DNA of 64,000 bases from Zoogloea sp. (lineage in GTDB: Bacteria; Pseudomonadota; Gammaproteobacteria; Burkholderiales; Rhodocyclaceae). Of the stretch, positions 9,000-17,656 are shown piece after piece (positions within the stretch are counted from its first letter, which is position 1; the number at the start of each line of letters is the position of its first letter). The notes below the pieces were generated by a model. That model saw only the letters and a list, made by a program, of their open reading frames with translations. It did not search any database and was not told where the DNA came from. A program made the translations under genes and the position numbers. Location: the NCBI RefSeq assembly GCF_030157465.1, contig NZ_JAOAUU010000010.1, positions 1 to 64,000 of the forward strand. The letters are read 5' to 3'.

Positions 9000-10447
9000 G
9001 CCTCGGCCTCCGCAATAGCCTCGGTGACTGACAACTCGCCGGAGAGGAGCTTGGGAAGCAGCGAGTCGCGAAGCGCCGTCAACCGCCGGCTTTGCGGATC
9101 GTGTCGGCGTTCCAACAGCGGATTTACCAAACCGTAGAACTTCTCCGCGACCATCGTAGGCGGTTTGGCAACAAACTCCGCATCAAGGAAGTGGGCAGTT
9201 TGAAAGTTCGCAATACCGGTGCTTTGGTTCTGGTATTCCCATGTCTTTCCTTGCGCGTAGATATACACCAAGTGTAAACCCAGTATGACGCCTATCTCCG
9301 GACTGATGGGGCGCAGCAATCGGCAAAAGCTCGCAGGCTCAATGGGGCAATCAAACTCGCGCATTGTGTTCACAGCTATTCGAATAGATCGACCTGTCGG
9401 CTGATCCTTACTGCCTCCAGAAACCTCCAACACAATATCGCCAACTTGAAGATGCCGTGAAGCCAACTTCTTCTGCGTGGTATATCGAAAAGGTACTCGA
9501 TGGGCTTGAGCCAGGTCCAAGTCTGGAATATCAGTGCCCCGAATGATGGCAACACGAGTGTCATTGCTCGAATCAGGCGAATCTGAGCCCCAGTCACCAC
9601 CGATAGTATGCGAGAGCAGTGAGCCGAACGGTGAAGCGCTCCACCCCCTCGGAATCTCCCCCAACTTTGATTGTTCCATCTCATCTGGAAACAGCGCAGC
9701 GGTGGTCGCGAGTTGCTCGAATTGTTCGGGCGGCAGGGTGTCGATTTCAGACTCAGACTTGCCGCTGATGGCGCTCATGGCGGCACGCAGCGGGTCGCGG
9801 CCTTCGACAATGGCGGCAAGCTTGGCTTTGACCGGGTCGAAATCGACAAACCACGATTTGAAGATGGCTTGCGCCATGGCTTCGAGGGTTTGGTTGATGC
9901 CGATGTTCAAACGGATCTTGGCATCGAGCGCCTTTATGTTCCAAACGGCAACTTGCTGCTCCTCAATTGAGGGCACAGGGACCTCAATTGTCTTGAGGTA
10001 GGAAGATGGTCGTGCAATAGATGGCACGCCAACCTGGTTGGCATTAGCAAGTAGCCTGTGCTGCCCTTCTGGAGTCTTGAAGTAGTAGGTGATGAATTCT
10101 GGAAGCATAAGGTCCGTATTGCAGCGAAGATAAAACTGTCGCTGAGAAATGACGTACCTTTGATATGCGGAATCATCAGGAATAAATGCCACCTGTCCAA
10201 TGTTGCCCGCGTGGGTGAAGATCACGTCCCCCCGCTGGACATTGGCATTTTTCAGAGAATCAGCGTGTGCCTCTGTGATGAATTTGAACTCGCCATCAGT
10301 CACCTGAGCTTCACGGAGATGCTGGCCACTGATAATTGGAATTCCTGAATCAGTGAAGGTTTCCACTTTGATCGACGAGCCAAATGGCCCCATCGCGATC
10401 TTCAGTGCGATTTCTTCAACGCGCTTGTAAGGCCATTTACCAGCCAT
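8996..10447 (-). CDS. hsdS: Type I restriction-modification specificity subunit HsdS
   Basis: HsdS (483 aa) sets the DNA sequence recognised by the complex. Two target recognition domains are visible: the first from '[20 protein letters not shown]', the second from '[17 protein letters not shown]'. A central conserved helix lies between them ('[17 protein letters not shown]' to '[16 protein letters not shown]') and another closes the protein ('[14 protein letters not shown]'). The ATG at 10447 overlaps the end of hsdM by 11 bp; an upstream in-frame ATG would push it deeper into hsdM and adds residues unlike the family. The recognition domains look less GC-rich than hsdM, as is usual for exchanged specificity domains. 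Confidence 0.93.
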   Translation of the reverse strand: MAGKWPYKRVEEIALKIAMGPFGSSIKVETFTDSGIPIISGQHLREAQVTDGEFKFITEAHADSLKNANVQRGDVIFTHAGNIGQVAFIPDDSAYQRYVISQRQFYLRCNTDLMLPEFITYYFKTPEGQHRLLANANQVGVPSIARPSSYLKTIEVPVPSIEEQQVAVWNIKALDAKIRLNIGINQTLEAMAQAIFKSWFVDFDPVKAKLAAIVEGRDPLRAAMSAISGKSESEIDTLPPEQFEQLATTAALFPDEMEQSKLGEIPRGWSASPFGSLLSHTIGGDWGSDSPDSSNDTRVAIIRGTDIPDLDLAQAHRVPFRYTTQKKLASRHLQVGDIVLEVSGGSKDQPTGRSIRIAVNTMREFDCPIEPASFCRLLRPISPEIGVILGLHLVYIYAQGKTWEYQNQSTGIANFQTAHFLDAEFVAKPPTMVAEKFYGLVNPLLERRHDPQSRRLTALRDSLLPKLLSGELSVTEAIAEAEA

Positions 10448-12155
10448 AGCCGAGCCCTGCCAAGTTTTTCTTGATTTCGCCTTCCAGCTTGGCGCTTTCG
10501 GCAAACTGCTCTGCAAGTTGCGCTGTCAGCCGCGCCATCTTGTCGGCGAAGACTTCGCCGTCGTCCTCCTGCTCCTCGGCGCCCACATAACGCCCCGGTG
10601 TCAGCACATGCTCGTGCTTGCGGATGTCGGCCAGCGAAGCGGAATAACAGAAGCCCGCCACATCCTCATAACCTTCACCCATCTGCCAGGAGTGGAAGGT
10701 ATCGGCCACCTTTTTGATGTCATCGACCGTGAAATCACGCAGCACGCGGTCTTTCATGTAGCCGAGTTGGCGGGCGTCGATGAACAGGAATTCACCGCGC
10801 CGGTCGCGTTTGGTTTTGTTCAGCGCCAGGCCATTGCGTTTGTCGCGGGTCAGGAACCAGATGCAGGCCGGGATTTGGGTGTTGGTGAAAAGCTGGCCGG
10901 GCAGCGCGACCATGCACTCCACGTAATCGTCCTCGATCAGCTTCTTGCGGATTTCACCTTCGTTGTTGGTGCTGCTGCTCATCGAGCCATTGGCCAGCAG
11001 CAGGGCCATGCTGCCGGCGGGGGCCAGATGGGCGAGCATGTGCTGTAACCAGGCAAAGTTGGCATTGCCCTGAGGGGGCGTGCCAGCGATCCAACGCCAG
11101 TCGTTTTCCAGCTTGGCGTTCCACCACTCCTTCATGTTGAAGGGCGGGTTGGCCATGACGAAGTCGGCGCGCAGATCGGGGTGCTGATCGTTCAATAGCG
11201 TGTCACCCGGTGCACCGCCGAAGTTGAAGTCGATGCCGCGTATGGCCATGTTCATGGCGGCCAGGCGCCAGGTGGTGGGGTTGCTCTCCTGGCCGTAGAC
11301 GCTGATTTGCCCAGCTTTGCCGTTGGCCACCTTGCCGCCGTGCAGTTCGATGAATTCTTCGCTCTGCACAAAGAAGCCGCCCGAGCCCATGGCCGGGTCG
11401 TACACCCGGCCCTTGAAGGGCTGCAGCATTTCGACGATCAGCGTGACGATGCTTTTTGGCGTGTAGTACTGGCCGCCCTTCTTGCCTTCGGCCAGGGCAA
11501 ACTGGCCGAGAAAGTATTCGTAGACGTGGCCGAGGATGTCCTTGCTCTTCAGGCCCAGCGGCTGGCCGTTGTAGTCCTTGCGGTTGAAGTCGGTGTCCGA
11601 GAAGTGGGCGATCAGGTCGGCCAGTTTGTGGCTGTCAATCTGCGTGCGGGCGAAATCCTTGTTGAGCACGTTCTTGAGCTTTTTCTCGTTCTCGCGCTCG
11701 ATGGCTTCCATGGCGTTGTCGATCAGCCAGCCGACGCTGCGCATCTCTTCGGGCTCGTCCTTACCGGGCTTGTTCCACAGCAGTGGCGCCTTGGGCGGCA
11801 ATTGGGCGCAGTCGCGCAGGGTCTGCCAGCGTGCTTCCAGCGGCACCCAGAAGACGTTTTTCTCGGTGTAGTAGTCGCGCACCTCCAATTCGGCGGCGAG
11901 GTTTTCTTCGTATTCCTGGGTGCCCGCACCGCCGTATTCCTCGGGGGCCATGTAGTAATCGTGGTCCGGGTTCTGGAACTGCTCGCGCAGCTCTTTCTGC
12001 CGCTCCTCGAAGGCGTCGGAGACGTACTTCAGAAAGATCAGTCCAAGCACCACATGCTTGTAAACAGCAGCATCGAGGTTGGAGCGCAGCTTGTCCGCAG
12101 CAGTCCAGAGCTTTTTTTCGAGGTCGCTGAAGAATTGTTGTTCGATGTTGTTCAT
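10437..12155 (-). CDS. hsdM: Type I restriction-modification N6-adenine methyltransferase HsdM
   Basis: HsdM (572 aa) transfers methyl from S-adenosylmethionine to adenine and forms the M2S core that HsdR binds. The N-terminal helical HsdM_N domain is followed by the methyltransferase fold, with the cofactor motif 'DPAMGSGG' at residues 253-260 and the catalytic 'NPPF' at 336-339. It is the first gene of the leftward operon, so the operon promoter should lie in 12156-12280. I saw AT-rich stretches there but no convincing -35/-10 pair. Confidence 0.95.
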   Translation of the reverse strand: MNNIEQQFFSDLEKKLWTAADKLRSNLDAAVYKHVVLGLIFLKYVSDAFEERQKELREQFQNPDHDYYMAPEEYGGAGTQEYEENLAAELEVRDYYTEKNVFWVPLEARWQTLRDCAQLPPKAPLLWNKPGKDEPEEMRSVGWLIDNAMEAIERENEKKLKNVLNKDFARTQIDSHKLADLIAHFSDTDFNRKDYNGQPLGLKSKDILGHVYEYFLGQFALAEGKKGGQYYTPKSIVTLIVEMLQPFKGRVYDPAMGSGGFFVQSEEFIELHGGKVANGKAGQISVYGQESNPTTWRLAAMNMAIRGIDFNFGGAPGDTLLNDQHPDLRADFVMANPPFNMKEWWNAKLENDWRWIAGTPPQGNANFAWLQHMLAHLAPAGSMALLLANGSMSSSTNNEGEIRKKLIEDDYVECMVALPGQLFTNTQIPACIWFLTRDKRNGLALNKTKRDRRGEFLFIDARQLGYMKDRVLRDFTVDDIKKVADTFHSWQMGEGYEDVAGFCYSASLADIRKHEHVLTPGRYVGAEEQEDDGEVFADKMARLTAQLAEQFAESAKLEGEIKKNLAGLGYGW

Positions 12156-12280
12156 GGCGCCGCCTAATGATCTGCAGACAAGTCAAAGCCCAAGATTCTA
12201 TCAACCCGGTAGTCAGAAGCTGCACATATATTCCGTTCAACTACCCAGTAAAAGCTCCCTACAATAAGAAATGTGCAGTC

Positions 12281-12316
12281 TAAAAACAAAAACCCGCATC
12301 AGTAACGATGCGGGTT
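12281..12316 (-). terminator. Intrinsic terminator after frdB
   Basis: A perfect 10-bp stem (AACCCGCATC 12291-12300 with GATGCGGGTT 12307-12316) is followed, reading leftwards, by TTTGTTTTTA. It sits about 70 bp past the frdB stop and would end the frd operon. The rightward side also has a short TTTT. Confidence 0.85.
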
Positions 12317-12384
12317 TTCAAGAGGCTGATGAGGCTTGTTTTTGGCTCTGTCCCGTCAAGCGTGGAGGGCTTCGAAGCGGCCTG

Positions 12385-13113
12385 CTACTTCAGCCCCACC
12401 GCCACCATCTTGCGCCTCAGAAACGCGATCTGGGTCTGCAGCGGCAGCCCCTTCGGGCACACGTCGTGGCAACCCAGCAGCGACATGCAGCCAAACACGC
12501 CGGTGTCGTCGCCGATCAGATCGTAGAAATCCTCATCGCTCCGCTCATCCCGCGGGTCCAGCCGGAAGCGGGCGATCTTGTTGAGGCCGATGGCGCCGAC
12601 GAATTCCTCGCGCATCCGCAGGGTGCCGCAGCCGGCAACGCAGCAGCCGCATTCGATGCAGCGGTCGAGTTCGTAAATGGCTTCGGCGAGTTCGGGCTCC
12701 ATGCGCGGCTCGACGGCCGTGAGATCGGGCTGCGCTTCGCTGTGGATCCAGGTTTCGAGGCGCTCGGCGGTGCCGCGCATCCACTTGCCGGTATTGACCG
12801 AAAGATCGCCGATCAGCTCGAAGACCGGCAGCGGGGCCAGGGTGATGGTGCTGCCGTGATCCCGCGTGAGCGCGCAGCAGGCAAGGCCCGGCTTGCCGTC
12901 GATGAGCATGCCGCAGCTGCCGCAGATGCCGGCGCGGCACACAAAATCGAACTGCAGAGAGGGCGCCAGACGCTCGCGGACTTCGGTCAGCGCGAGAAAG
13001 AGGGTCATGCCCTCGGCCTCTTCGACGCGAAAATCTTCCCAGTGGGGCGCCTCGCCCTCGGCCGGGCTGCTGCGCAGAACGCGCAGGGTAAGAATGCGGG
13101 GGCTCGTGCTCAT
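12385..13113 (-). CDS. frdB: Fumarate reductase/succinate dehydrogenase iron-sulfur subunit
   Basis: This 242-aa subunit carries electrons between the membrane diheme cytochrome and the flavoprotein. The N-terminal plant-type ferredoxin domain holds the [2Fe-2S] ligands in 'FVCRAGICGSC' plus 'LACCAL'. The C-terminal domain has 'CIECGCCVAGCGT' and 'CMSLLGCHDVCP' for the [4Fe-4S] and [3Fe-4S] centres. The motif spacing is like Wolinella FrdB. Its start overlaps the stop of the small ferredoxin gene by one base (TGATG). Last gene of the operon. Whether the complex runs as reductase or dehydrogenase cannot be told from sequence. Confidence 0.93.
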   Translation of the reverse strand: MSTSPRILTLRVLRSSPAEGEAPHWEDFRVEEAEGMTLFLALTEVRERLAPSLQFDFVCRAGICGSCGMLIDGKPGLACCALTRDHGSTITLAPLPVFELIGDLSVNTGKWMRGTAERLETWIHSEAQPDLTAVEPRMEPELAEAIYELDRCIECGCCVAGCGTLRMREEFVGAIGLNKIARFRLDPRDERSDEDFYDLIGDDTGVFGCMSLLGCHDVCPKGLPLQTQIAFLRRKMVAVGLK

Positions 13114-13445
13114 CAGCCGTGCACCTTGCGGGCGTCGTCGCGCAGGGCGTCCCAGCCCCGGGAATGCTTGCCGGGGGCAAGGCTGATGTCCTCGCCGAGA
13201 TCACGGACAAGGGCATTGCAGGGCACGCCGGGCGTGCTCCCGATAAGAATGCTGCAGGTGTTGCAGGCCCCGGCGTGACAGGGAAAGCTGTCCAGCCAGG
13301 TGGGCGGCAGGGTGCCGCGCACCTGCCGCATGGCGCCCAGCAGGGTCATGCCCTCGGTTTCGATGACTTCGAGTTTCTGCGTACGGCCACCGCCTAGCGG
13401 CAGGTGCAGCCGAACGATGCGGACTTGGGACAGGGGGGCGTTCAT
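13113..13445 (-). CDS. Small [2Fe-2S] ferredoxin-like protein inside the frd operon
   Basis: This 110-aa protein is a stand-alone copy of the ferredoxin domain of FrdB. Both share 'EGMTL', 'VR..L.P', the cluster-binding pattern C-x4-C-x2-C (here '[11 protein letters not shown]'), then 'PG..C.AL.RD' and a 'LAP' near the end. It retains all four cysteine ligands. It lies between frdA and frdB, overlapping the frdA stop by ATGA and touching frdB by one base, so it is made with the complex. It may be an additional electron-transfer subunit or a soluble partner. Canonical frdCAB operons lack it. Confidence 0.85.
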   Translation of the reverse strand: MNAPLSQVRIVRLHLPLGGGRTQKLEVIETEGMTLLGAMRQVRGTLPPTWLDSFPCHAGACNTCSILIGSTPGVPCNALVRDLGEDISLAPGKHSRGWDALRDDARKVHG

Positions 13446-15424
13446 GATGTTTCATCTCCGGGCCGTGCATTCCTGCCGCGGAAGGCTTCCGGGACAAGGT
13501 GGTCGAACGGCATCAGGGCCTGTTGCACGGTGTAACGGTCGGCGTGCCCGAAAGCCGACCTGATGGTGGCGACTTCGGCCACGCGGGCTTCGGTCGCGGG
13601 GTGCTCGATGGCGTTTTTGGCACCGTAGCCGCGCCAGCCCGGCGGCAGCTCCATGCGCGTCACGTCGAGGGATTCGTAAGCGAGGGTCGGCAGGGTCTGG
13701 AAGTCGTCGTGCCAGGTGGCCAGGGTGCGCTTGAGCCAGCCGGCATCGTCACGCCGGGGGTGGTCTTCACGGAAGTGGGCGCCGCGGCTCTCGGTGCGCT
13801 GCAGCGCGCCGTAGGCCACACACAGGGCCAGCTTGAGCATCTTTTGCAGGCGATAGGCGGTAACGAGTTCCGGGTTGGCGCCGGCCCGCTTGGTGCCGAT
13901 GCCGATCTTGCGGCTTCGCAGCAGCAGTGCCTGCAACTCATCCACGGCTTCCTGGAGCAGATCGCCCCGGCGGAAGATGCCTACTTTCTCGGTCATGATG
14001 TCCTGCATGCGGCGCATCAGTTCGGATGCGTTTTCCGTTCCGTTGCCATGCAGCAAAGTGTCGATCTTTGCCTGCTCCCGTTCGAGGAATTCCCGCACGA
14101 GTGCCGTCGACACCTGCAGTTCTCCCGCCGACGATTCCACGAAATCGGCCATCGTCTCGCCGACGATCATGCCCGCCACCACCGTTTCGGCCACCGAGTT
14201 GCCGCCCAGGCGATTGAAGCCGTGCAGATCCCAGCAGGCCGCCTCGCCGCAGGCGAACAGCCCCGCCAGCCCGCGGGCCTGGCCGGCGGCGTCGGTGCGG
14301 ATGCCGCCCATCGAATAGTGCTGGGCCGGGCGCACCGGAATCATGTCCTTCACCGGGTCGATGCCCAGGAAGTGCTGGCAGATTTCCTTCACCTCGCGCA
14401 GCTTGCCGTTGATGTGCTGGGCGCCCAGCAGCGTGATGTCCAGCCACAGGTGATCGCCGAAGCGGGTCTTCACGCCGTGGCCCGCGCGGATGTGTTCTTC
14501 CATGCGGCGCGAGACCACATCGCGGGAGGCAAGCTCCTTTTTCTCGGGCTCGTAGTCGGGCATGAAGCGGTGGCCGCTGGCGTCCTTCAGCAAACCGCCG
14601 TCGCCGCGACAGCCTTCGGTTACCAGAATGCCGGCGGGGAAGATGGTGGTCGGGTGAAACTGCACCGCCTCCATGTTGGCCAGCGTCGCGACGCCGGTTT
14701 CCAGCGCAATGGCGGCGCCGATGCCTTCGTTGATCAGCGCGTTGGAGGTGACCCGGTAAATGCGCCCGAAACCGCCGGTGGCGATGCAGGTGGCCTTGGC
14801 CACGTAGGCCGAAAGCTCGCCGGTGACCAGATCGCGCACGATGGCGCCGTGGCAGCGCGTGCCGTCATGAATCAGCGCGACGGCCTCGGTGCGCTCATGC
14901 ACCGGAATGCGCTCGGCTACCGCCTGATCGCTCACCGCGTAGAGCATGGCGTGGCCGGTGCCGTCCGACACGTAACAGGTGCGCCACTTCTTGGTGCCGC
15001 CAAAATCGCGGGCGGCAATCAGGCCGTGGGAGGCGTCGGGTTCGGTGAGGGTGACGTGCTGGCCGTCCATCACCACCTGGCGCGGGCCGGCCTTGACCCG
15101 GTTCCAGGGCACGCCCCAGGCGGCCAGCTCGCGCACGGCCTGCGGCGCGGCATGCACGAAAAGACGCGCCACTTCCTGGTCACAGCCCCAGTCGGAGCCG
15201 CGCACGGTGTCTTCAAAGTGCACGTCCTCGTTGTCGCCGGCGCCTTTGAATGTGTTGCCGAGGCTGGCCTGCATACCGCCCTGGGCGGCCGCCGAGTGAG
15301 AACGCTTGGGCGGCACGAGGCTGAGGATGATCACGTCCTGCCCGCGGCGCCGGGCGCCAACCGCGGCACGCAGCCCGGCCAGGCCGCCACCCACCACGAG
15401 AACGTCGGTGTAAACGATGCGCAT
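13442..15424 (-). CDS. frdA: Fumarate reductase/succinate dehydrogenase flavoprotein subunit
   Basis: FrdA (660 aa) holds FAD and the dicarboxylate site. The N-terminal dinucleotide fold is '[14 protein letters not shown]', and the histidine for covalent FAD linkage is in '[11 protein letters not shown]'. '[22 protein letters not shown]' marks the active-site region, with '[10 protein letters not shown]' further along. The length and the basic residues before the FAD histidine are typical of the Wolinella-type enzymes rather than E. coli SdhA. The gene starts 2 bp after the frdC stop and overlaps the ferredoxin gene by ATGA. Confidence 0.94.
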   Translation of the reverse strand: MRIVYTDVLVVGGGLAGLRAAVGARRRGQDVIILSLVPPKRSHSAAAQGGMQASLGNTFKGAGDNEDVHFEDTVRGSDWGCDQEVARLFVHAAPQAVRELAAWGVPWNRVKAGPRQVVMDGQHVTLTEPDASHGLIAARDFGGTKKWRTCYVSDGTGHAMLYAVSDQAVAERIPVHERTEAVALIHDGTRCHGAIVRDLVTGELSAYVAKATCIATGGFGRIYRVTSNALINEGIGAAIALETGVATLANMEAVQFHPTTIFPAGILVTEGCRGDGGLLKDASGHRFMPDYEPEKKELASRDVVSRRMEEHIRAGHGVKTRFGDHLWLDITLLGAQHINGKLREVKEICQHFLGIDPVKDMIPVRPAQHYSMGGIRTDAAGQARGLAGLFACGEAACWDLHGFNRLGGNSVAETVVAGMIVGETMADFVESSAGELQVSTALVREFLEREQAKIDTLLHGNGTENASELMRRMQDIMTEKVGIFRRGDLLQEAVDELQALLLRSRKIGIGTKRAGANPELVTAYRLQKMLKLALCVAYGALQRTESRGAHFREDHPRRDDAGWLKRTLATWHDDFQTLPTLAYESLDVTRMELPPGWRGYGAKNAIEHPATEARVAEVATIRSAFGHADRYTVQQALMPFDHLVPEAFRGRNARPGDETS

Positions 15425-15426
15425 GA

Positions 15427-16263
15427 TCAGTTCCTCACCGCCACGTTGCCCACCACCGACGGCGCATAACGCTGACCCGCCTGGTCGGCGTGGGCGATGC
15501 CCAGCTGCACGTAGGCCAGCAGCGTAACGAGGCCGAGGCCCAGGAAGAACACGCTGAAACAGGTCTTGGCCACGCGCAGGCGGCGGCGGGTGTGCACCGG
15601 ATCGCGCCCTTCAAAGGCGCCCCACTTGAGCGCCAGGCGATAAAGGCCAAGGCTGCCGTGGATTTCCACCGCGAAGAGCAGCAGCAGGTAGAGCGGCCAC
15701 ATGGTGCCCGTCCAGATGCGGTCGGCGGATTCATACGGCCCGATCAGCTCGGGCTGGGTGAGCATGCCGTAGAGATGCACGGAGCCGAGAAAGAACAGCG
15801 CAAAGCCCGTCCACAGCTGAATCCACCACAAGCCGGTGTCGCTGTGACGCAGCTGCGCCTTGTGCTCGGAAAAAACCCGGTACTGGCGGAAGCTGGCCGG
15901 AAACTTGCGCATCGCCAGCCAGGCATGCAGCACGAACACCGTGAACACCACCCCGACCACCACCGACACCACCCAGGGCTGCGGCTTGCCGAACAGCCAG
16001 GCGGCCTCGAAGAAGCGGGCAACGGTATGGAAGGCATCCTTGCTGATCAGGATCGACGACACGAAAAACATGTGCGCCACCAGAAACAGCGCCAGGAACA
16101 GGCCCGAAACGCTTTGCAGCAGGTCGAGCCGCGCCGGCCAGCGGCTCTTGCGCAGGCGGGCACCGGCACGGGTGGCGGAAACGGGGATGGCAGCCGCCCG
16201 GCCAGGCGCCGGAAGGTCCGGAATGTCGGCGGGCAGGCCGGTTTGTTCTATTGAGCCAGTCAT
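15427..16263 (-). CDS. frdC: Fumarate reductase diheme cytochrome b subunit
   Basis: This membrane subunit (278 aa from this start) has five hydrophobic helices and histidines suited to two b-type hemes, in 'FLVAHMFF', 'FVLHAWLAM', 'GSVHLYGM' and '[11 protein letters not shown]'. That single-polypeptide diheme pattern is the Wolinella FrdC type, which links the catalytic subunits to menaquinone or ubiquinone. The ATG at 16263 gives a hydrophilic lead of about 45 residues; an upstream in-frame ATG at 16308 is also possible, and neither has a strong ribosome binding site. First gene of the frdC-frdA-ferredoxin-frdB operon. Confidence 0.9.
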   Translation of the reverse strand: MTGSIEQTGLPADIPDLPAPGRAAAIPVSATRAGARLRKSRWPARLDLLQSVSGLFLALFLVAHMFFVSSILISKDAFHTVARFFEAAWLFGKPQPWVVSVVVGVVFTVFVLHAWLAMRKFPASFRQYRVFSEHKAQLRHSDTGLWWIQLWTGFALFFLGSVHLYGMLTQPELIGPYESADRIWTGTMWPLYLLLLFAVEIHGSLGLYRLALKWGAFEGRDPVHTRRRLRVAKTCFSVFFLGLGLVTLLAYVQLGIAHADQAGQRYAPSVVGNVAVRN

Positions 16264-16600
16264 GGGGAAACAGAGACCGCGGTTAGCTTCTCCCCGCAAG
16301 GGGAGCATGAGCCGGCAGTGCCACCAGGCCGGGTTGAAAACCCCGCGGCCCTGGTCGGCAGGCGCGCCGGCACCTTTTGTCTCCTGATCGTACGGATAGC
16401 GGTTTACGCTTTTTATTGGATCAATTTAGCACAGGTTGCTGCACTGCAACATAGGCCAGTTTCCTACCCCTTGCCATCCCGAAGCGACATGGAAACAAGA
16501 CGGCCCCAAAATCTGTTGCTTTTCGGCAACAAGCGGCCCCAGGCGGCCCCAGGCGGCCCGGAGTAAACTGGCCACCTCCCCAAATGTCCGCCCCCTGTTC
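16264..16600. other. Divergent intergenic region, frdC / yaiI-like
   Basis: This 337-bp region must hold the frd promoter and the yaiI promoter. It contains a short palindrome GTTGC-N6-GCAAC at 16435-16450 and a triple GGCCCCAGGC-type direct repeat near 16530-16560. Only a half FNR-like site (TTGAT read leftwards near 16419-16423) was seen, so anaerobic control of frd is not shown. Confidence 0.5.
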
Positions 16601-17086
16601 ATGCAAATCTGGATCGATGCCGACGCCTGCCCGGTGGTCGTCAAGGAAATCGTCTTCCGCGCTGCCGAACGCCTGCAGCTCGAGACCATCCTGGTGGCCA
16701 ACCGCATGCTGCGCACCCCGCCCTCGCGCTTCATCCGGGCCATTCAGGTGCCGTCCGGCTTCGATGTGGCCGACGCCCACATCGTCGACCAGCTCAAGGC
16801 CGGAGATCTGGTGATCACCGCCGACATTCCGCTCGCCTCGAACGTGCTGGCGCGCCAGGCCCACGCGCTCAACCCCCGCGGCGAGATGTACACCGCGGCC
16901 AACATCGCCGAAGCCTTGTCGATGCGAAATTTTCTGGAGGAACTGCGCGGCAGCGGCGTGCAGACCGGCGGCCCCGCCGCCTTCAGTCAGGCCGACCGGC
17001 AGGCCTTTGGCGCCGCGCTGGACCGCTTTCTGGCGAAAGCGGTAAAAAAGCCGCAGGACAGAGCCCCTGGCTCACGCCCTGCCTGA
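16601..17086 (+). CDS. YaiI/YqxD (DUF188) family protein
   Basis: This 161-aa protein matches the conserved YaiI/YqxD family: '[15 protein letters not shown]' at the N-terminus, then '[10 protein letters not shown]' and 'NPRGEMY' further on. The acidic residues near the N-terminus suggest a metal-dependent PIN-like nuclease fold, but the cellular role is unknown. The frame is open further upstream, but the family consistently begins at this methionine. It is convergent with the DnrO-like gene, with 3 bp between stops. Confidence 0.85.
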   Translation: MQIWIDADACPVVVKEIVFRAAERLQLETILVANRMLRTPPSRFIRAIQVPSGFDVADAHIVDQLKAGDLVITADIPLASNVLARQAHALNPRGEMYTAANIAEALSMRNFLEELRGSGVQTGGPAAFSQADRQAFGAALDRFLAKAVKKPQDRAPGSRPA

Positions 17087-17089
17087 GCT

Positions 17090-17566
17090 TCAGCCCCGGG
17101 CGGTTTTCCAGCCCGGATGCTGGAAATACCTGCCGTAAGCATCAAGGGCCTTCAAGACCGTCACCGCGCCGTCGTGGCGCGCTTCGCCCTCTTTGCCTTC
17201 CATGCTTGCTGCGCCCGCCAGCAGCTCGGCAATCACCCCGTGCAGCATGGCGTCGGCCCTGGGTGCCAGCTTGCAGTGCGCGACCGCGTAGGCCACCTGA
17301 TCGTTCACCGTTTTGGCCAGGGCCTGGTAGTCAGCGTCCTTGAACTGGTCTTTGTGGATGCGTGGCAGCGCCTTGGCCATGGCCTGGTTGATGTGGCCCA
17401 TGGCCTGACGCAGCGGGGCGTCGCTGGCCCATTTTTTACCGGCGTTGAGCTGCAGCGTCGGCGCACCGTGATCGTGATGTTCATGGTGCTCATGCCCCGC
17501 GGCCTGGCCGGCGAGCGGCAAGGCGAGGGCAAGAAACGCGAGCGCGGCAGAGATTCGGGTTTTCAT
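17090..17566 (-). CDS. DnrO-like histidine-rich exported protein
   Basis: This 158-aa protein starts with a signal peptide ('MKTRISAALAFLALALPLAG') and then a histidine-rich run ('HEHHEHHDHG') likely to bind metal in the periplasm. The rest is helical with one cysteine ('AHCKLAPRADAM'). It resembles proteins annotated DnrO near Dnr-type regulators in denitrifiers; function unknown. The start at 17566 has GGATC about 7 bp upstream and begins exactly at the signal peptide; longer starts add an implausible leader. An FNR/Dnr-like box lies 74-87 bp upstream. Confidence 0.7.
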   Translation of the reverse strand: MKTRISAALAFLALALPLAGQAAGHEHHEHHDHGAPTLQLNAGKKWASDAPLRQAMGHINQAMAKALPRIHKDQFKDADYQALAKTVNDQVAYAVAHCKLAPRADAMLHGVIAELLAGAASMEGKEGEARHDGAVTVLKALDAYGRYFQHPGWKTARG

Positions 17567-17639
17567 CAGCAGATCCTTTGCAAAGCCATGAGAAGGTTTC
17601 AACAGGCCTTGCATGATATACCCGACAAAAATACTCAAC

Positions 17640-17653
17640 TTAATCCAGCTCAA
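17640..17653 (-). promoter_or_regulatory. FNR/Dnr-like box upstream of the DnrO-like gene
   Basis: Read leftwards, TTGAG-CTGG-ATTAA matches the FNR/Dnr consensus TTGAT-N4-ATCAA at 8 of 10 positions. A -10-like TATATC at 17620-17615 lies about 29 bp centre-to-centre downstream, close to class II activator geometry. It implies low-oxygen or nitric-oxide control of the DnrO-like gene. Confidence 0.5.
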
Positions 17654-17656
17654 GTT

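Noticed and set aside
12156-12280. Promoter of the hsd operon
   Set aside because: AT-rich with several TTGA-like words but no pair of elements with acceptable spacing; not called.
16410-16423. FNR-like site before frdC
   Set aside because: Only one half (ATCAA on the plus strand) matches; the other half is TTTTA and the distance to frdC is large.
16530-16561. GGCCCCAGGC triple direct repeat, considered as iterons or a CRISPR-like array
   Set aside because: Only about three short units without spacers; more likely simple GC-rich slippage.
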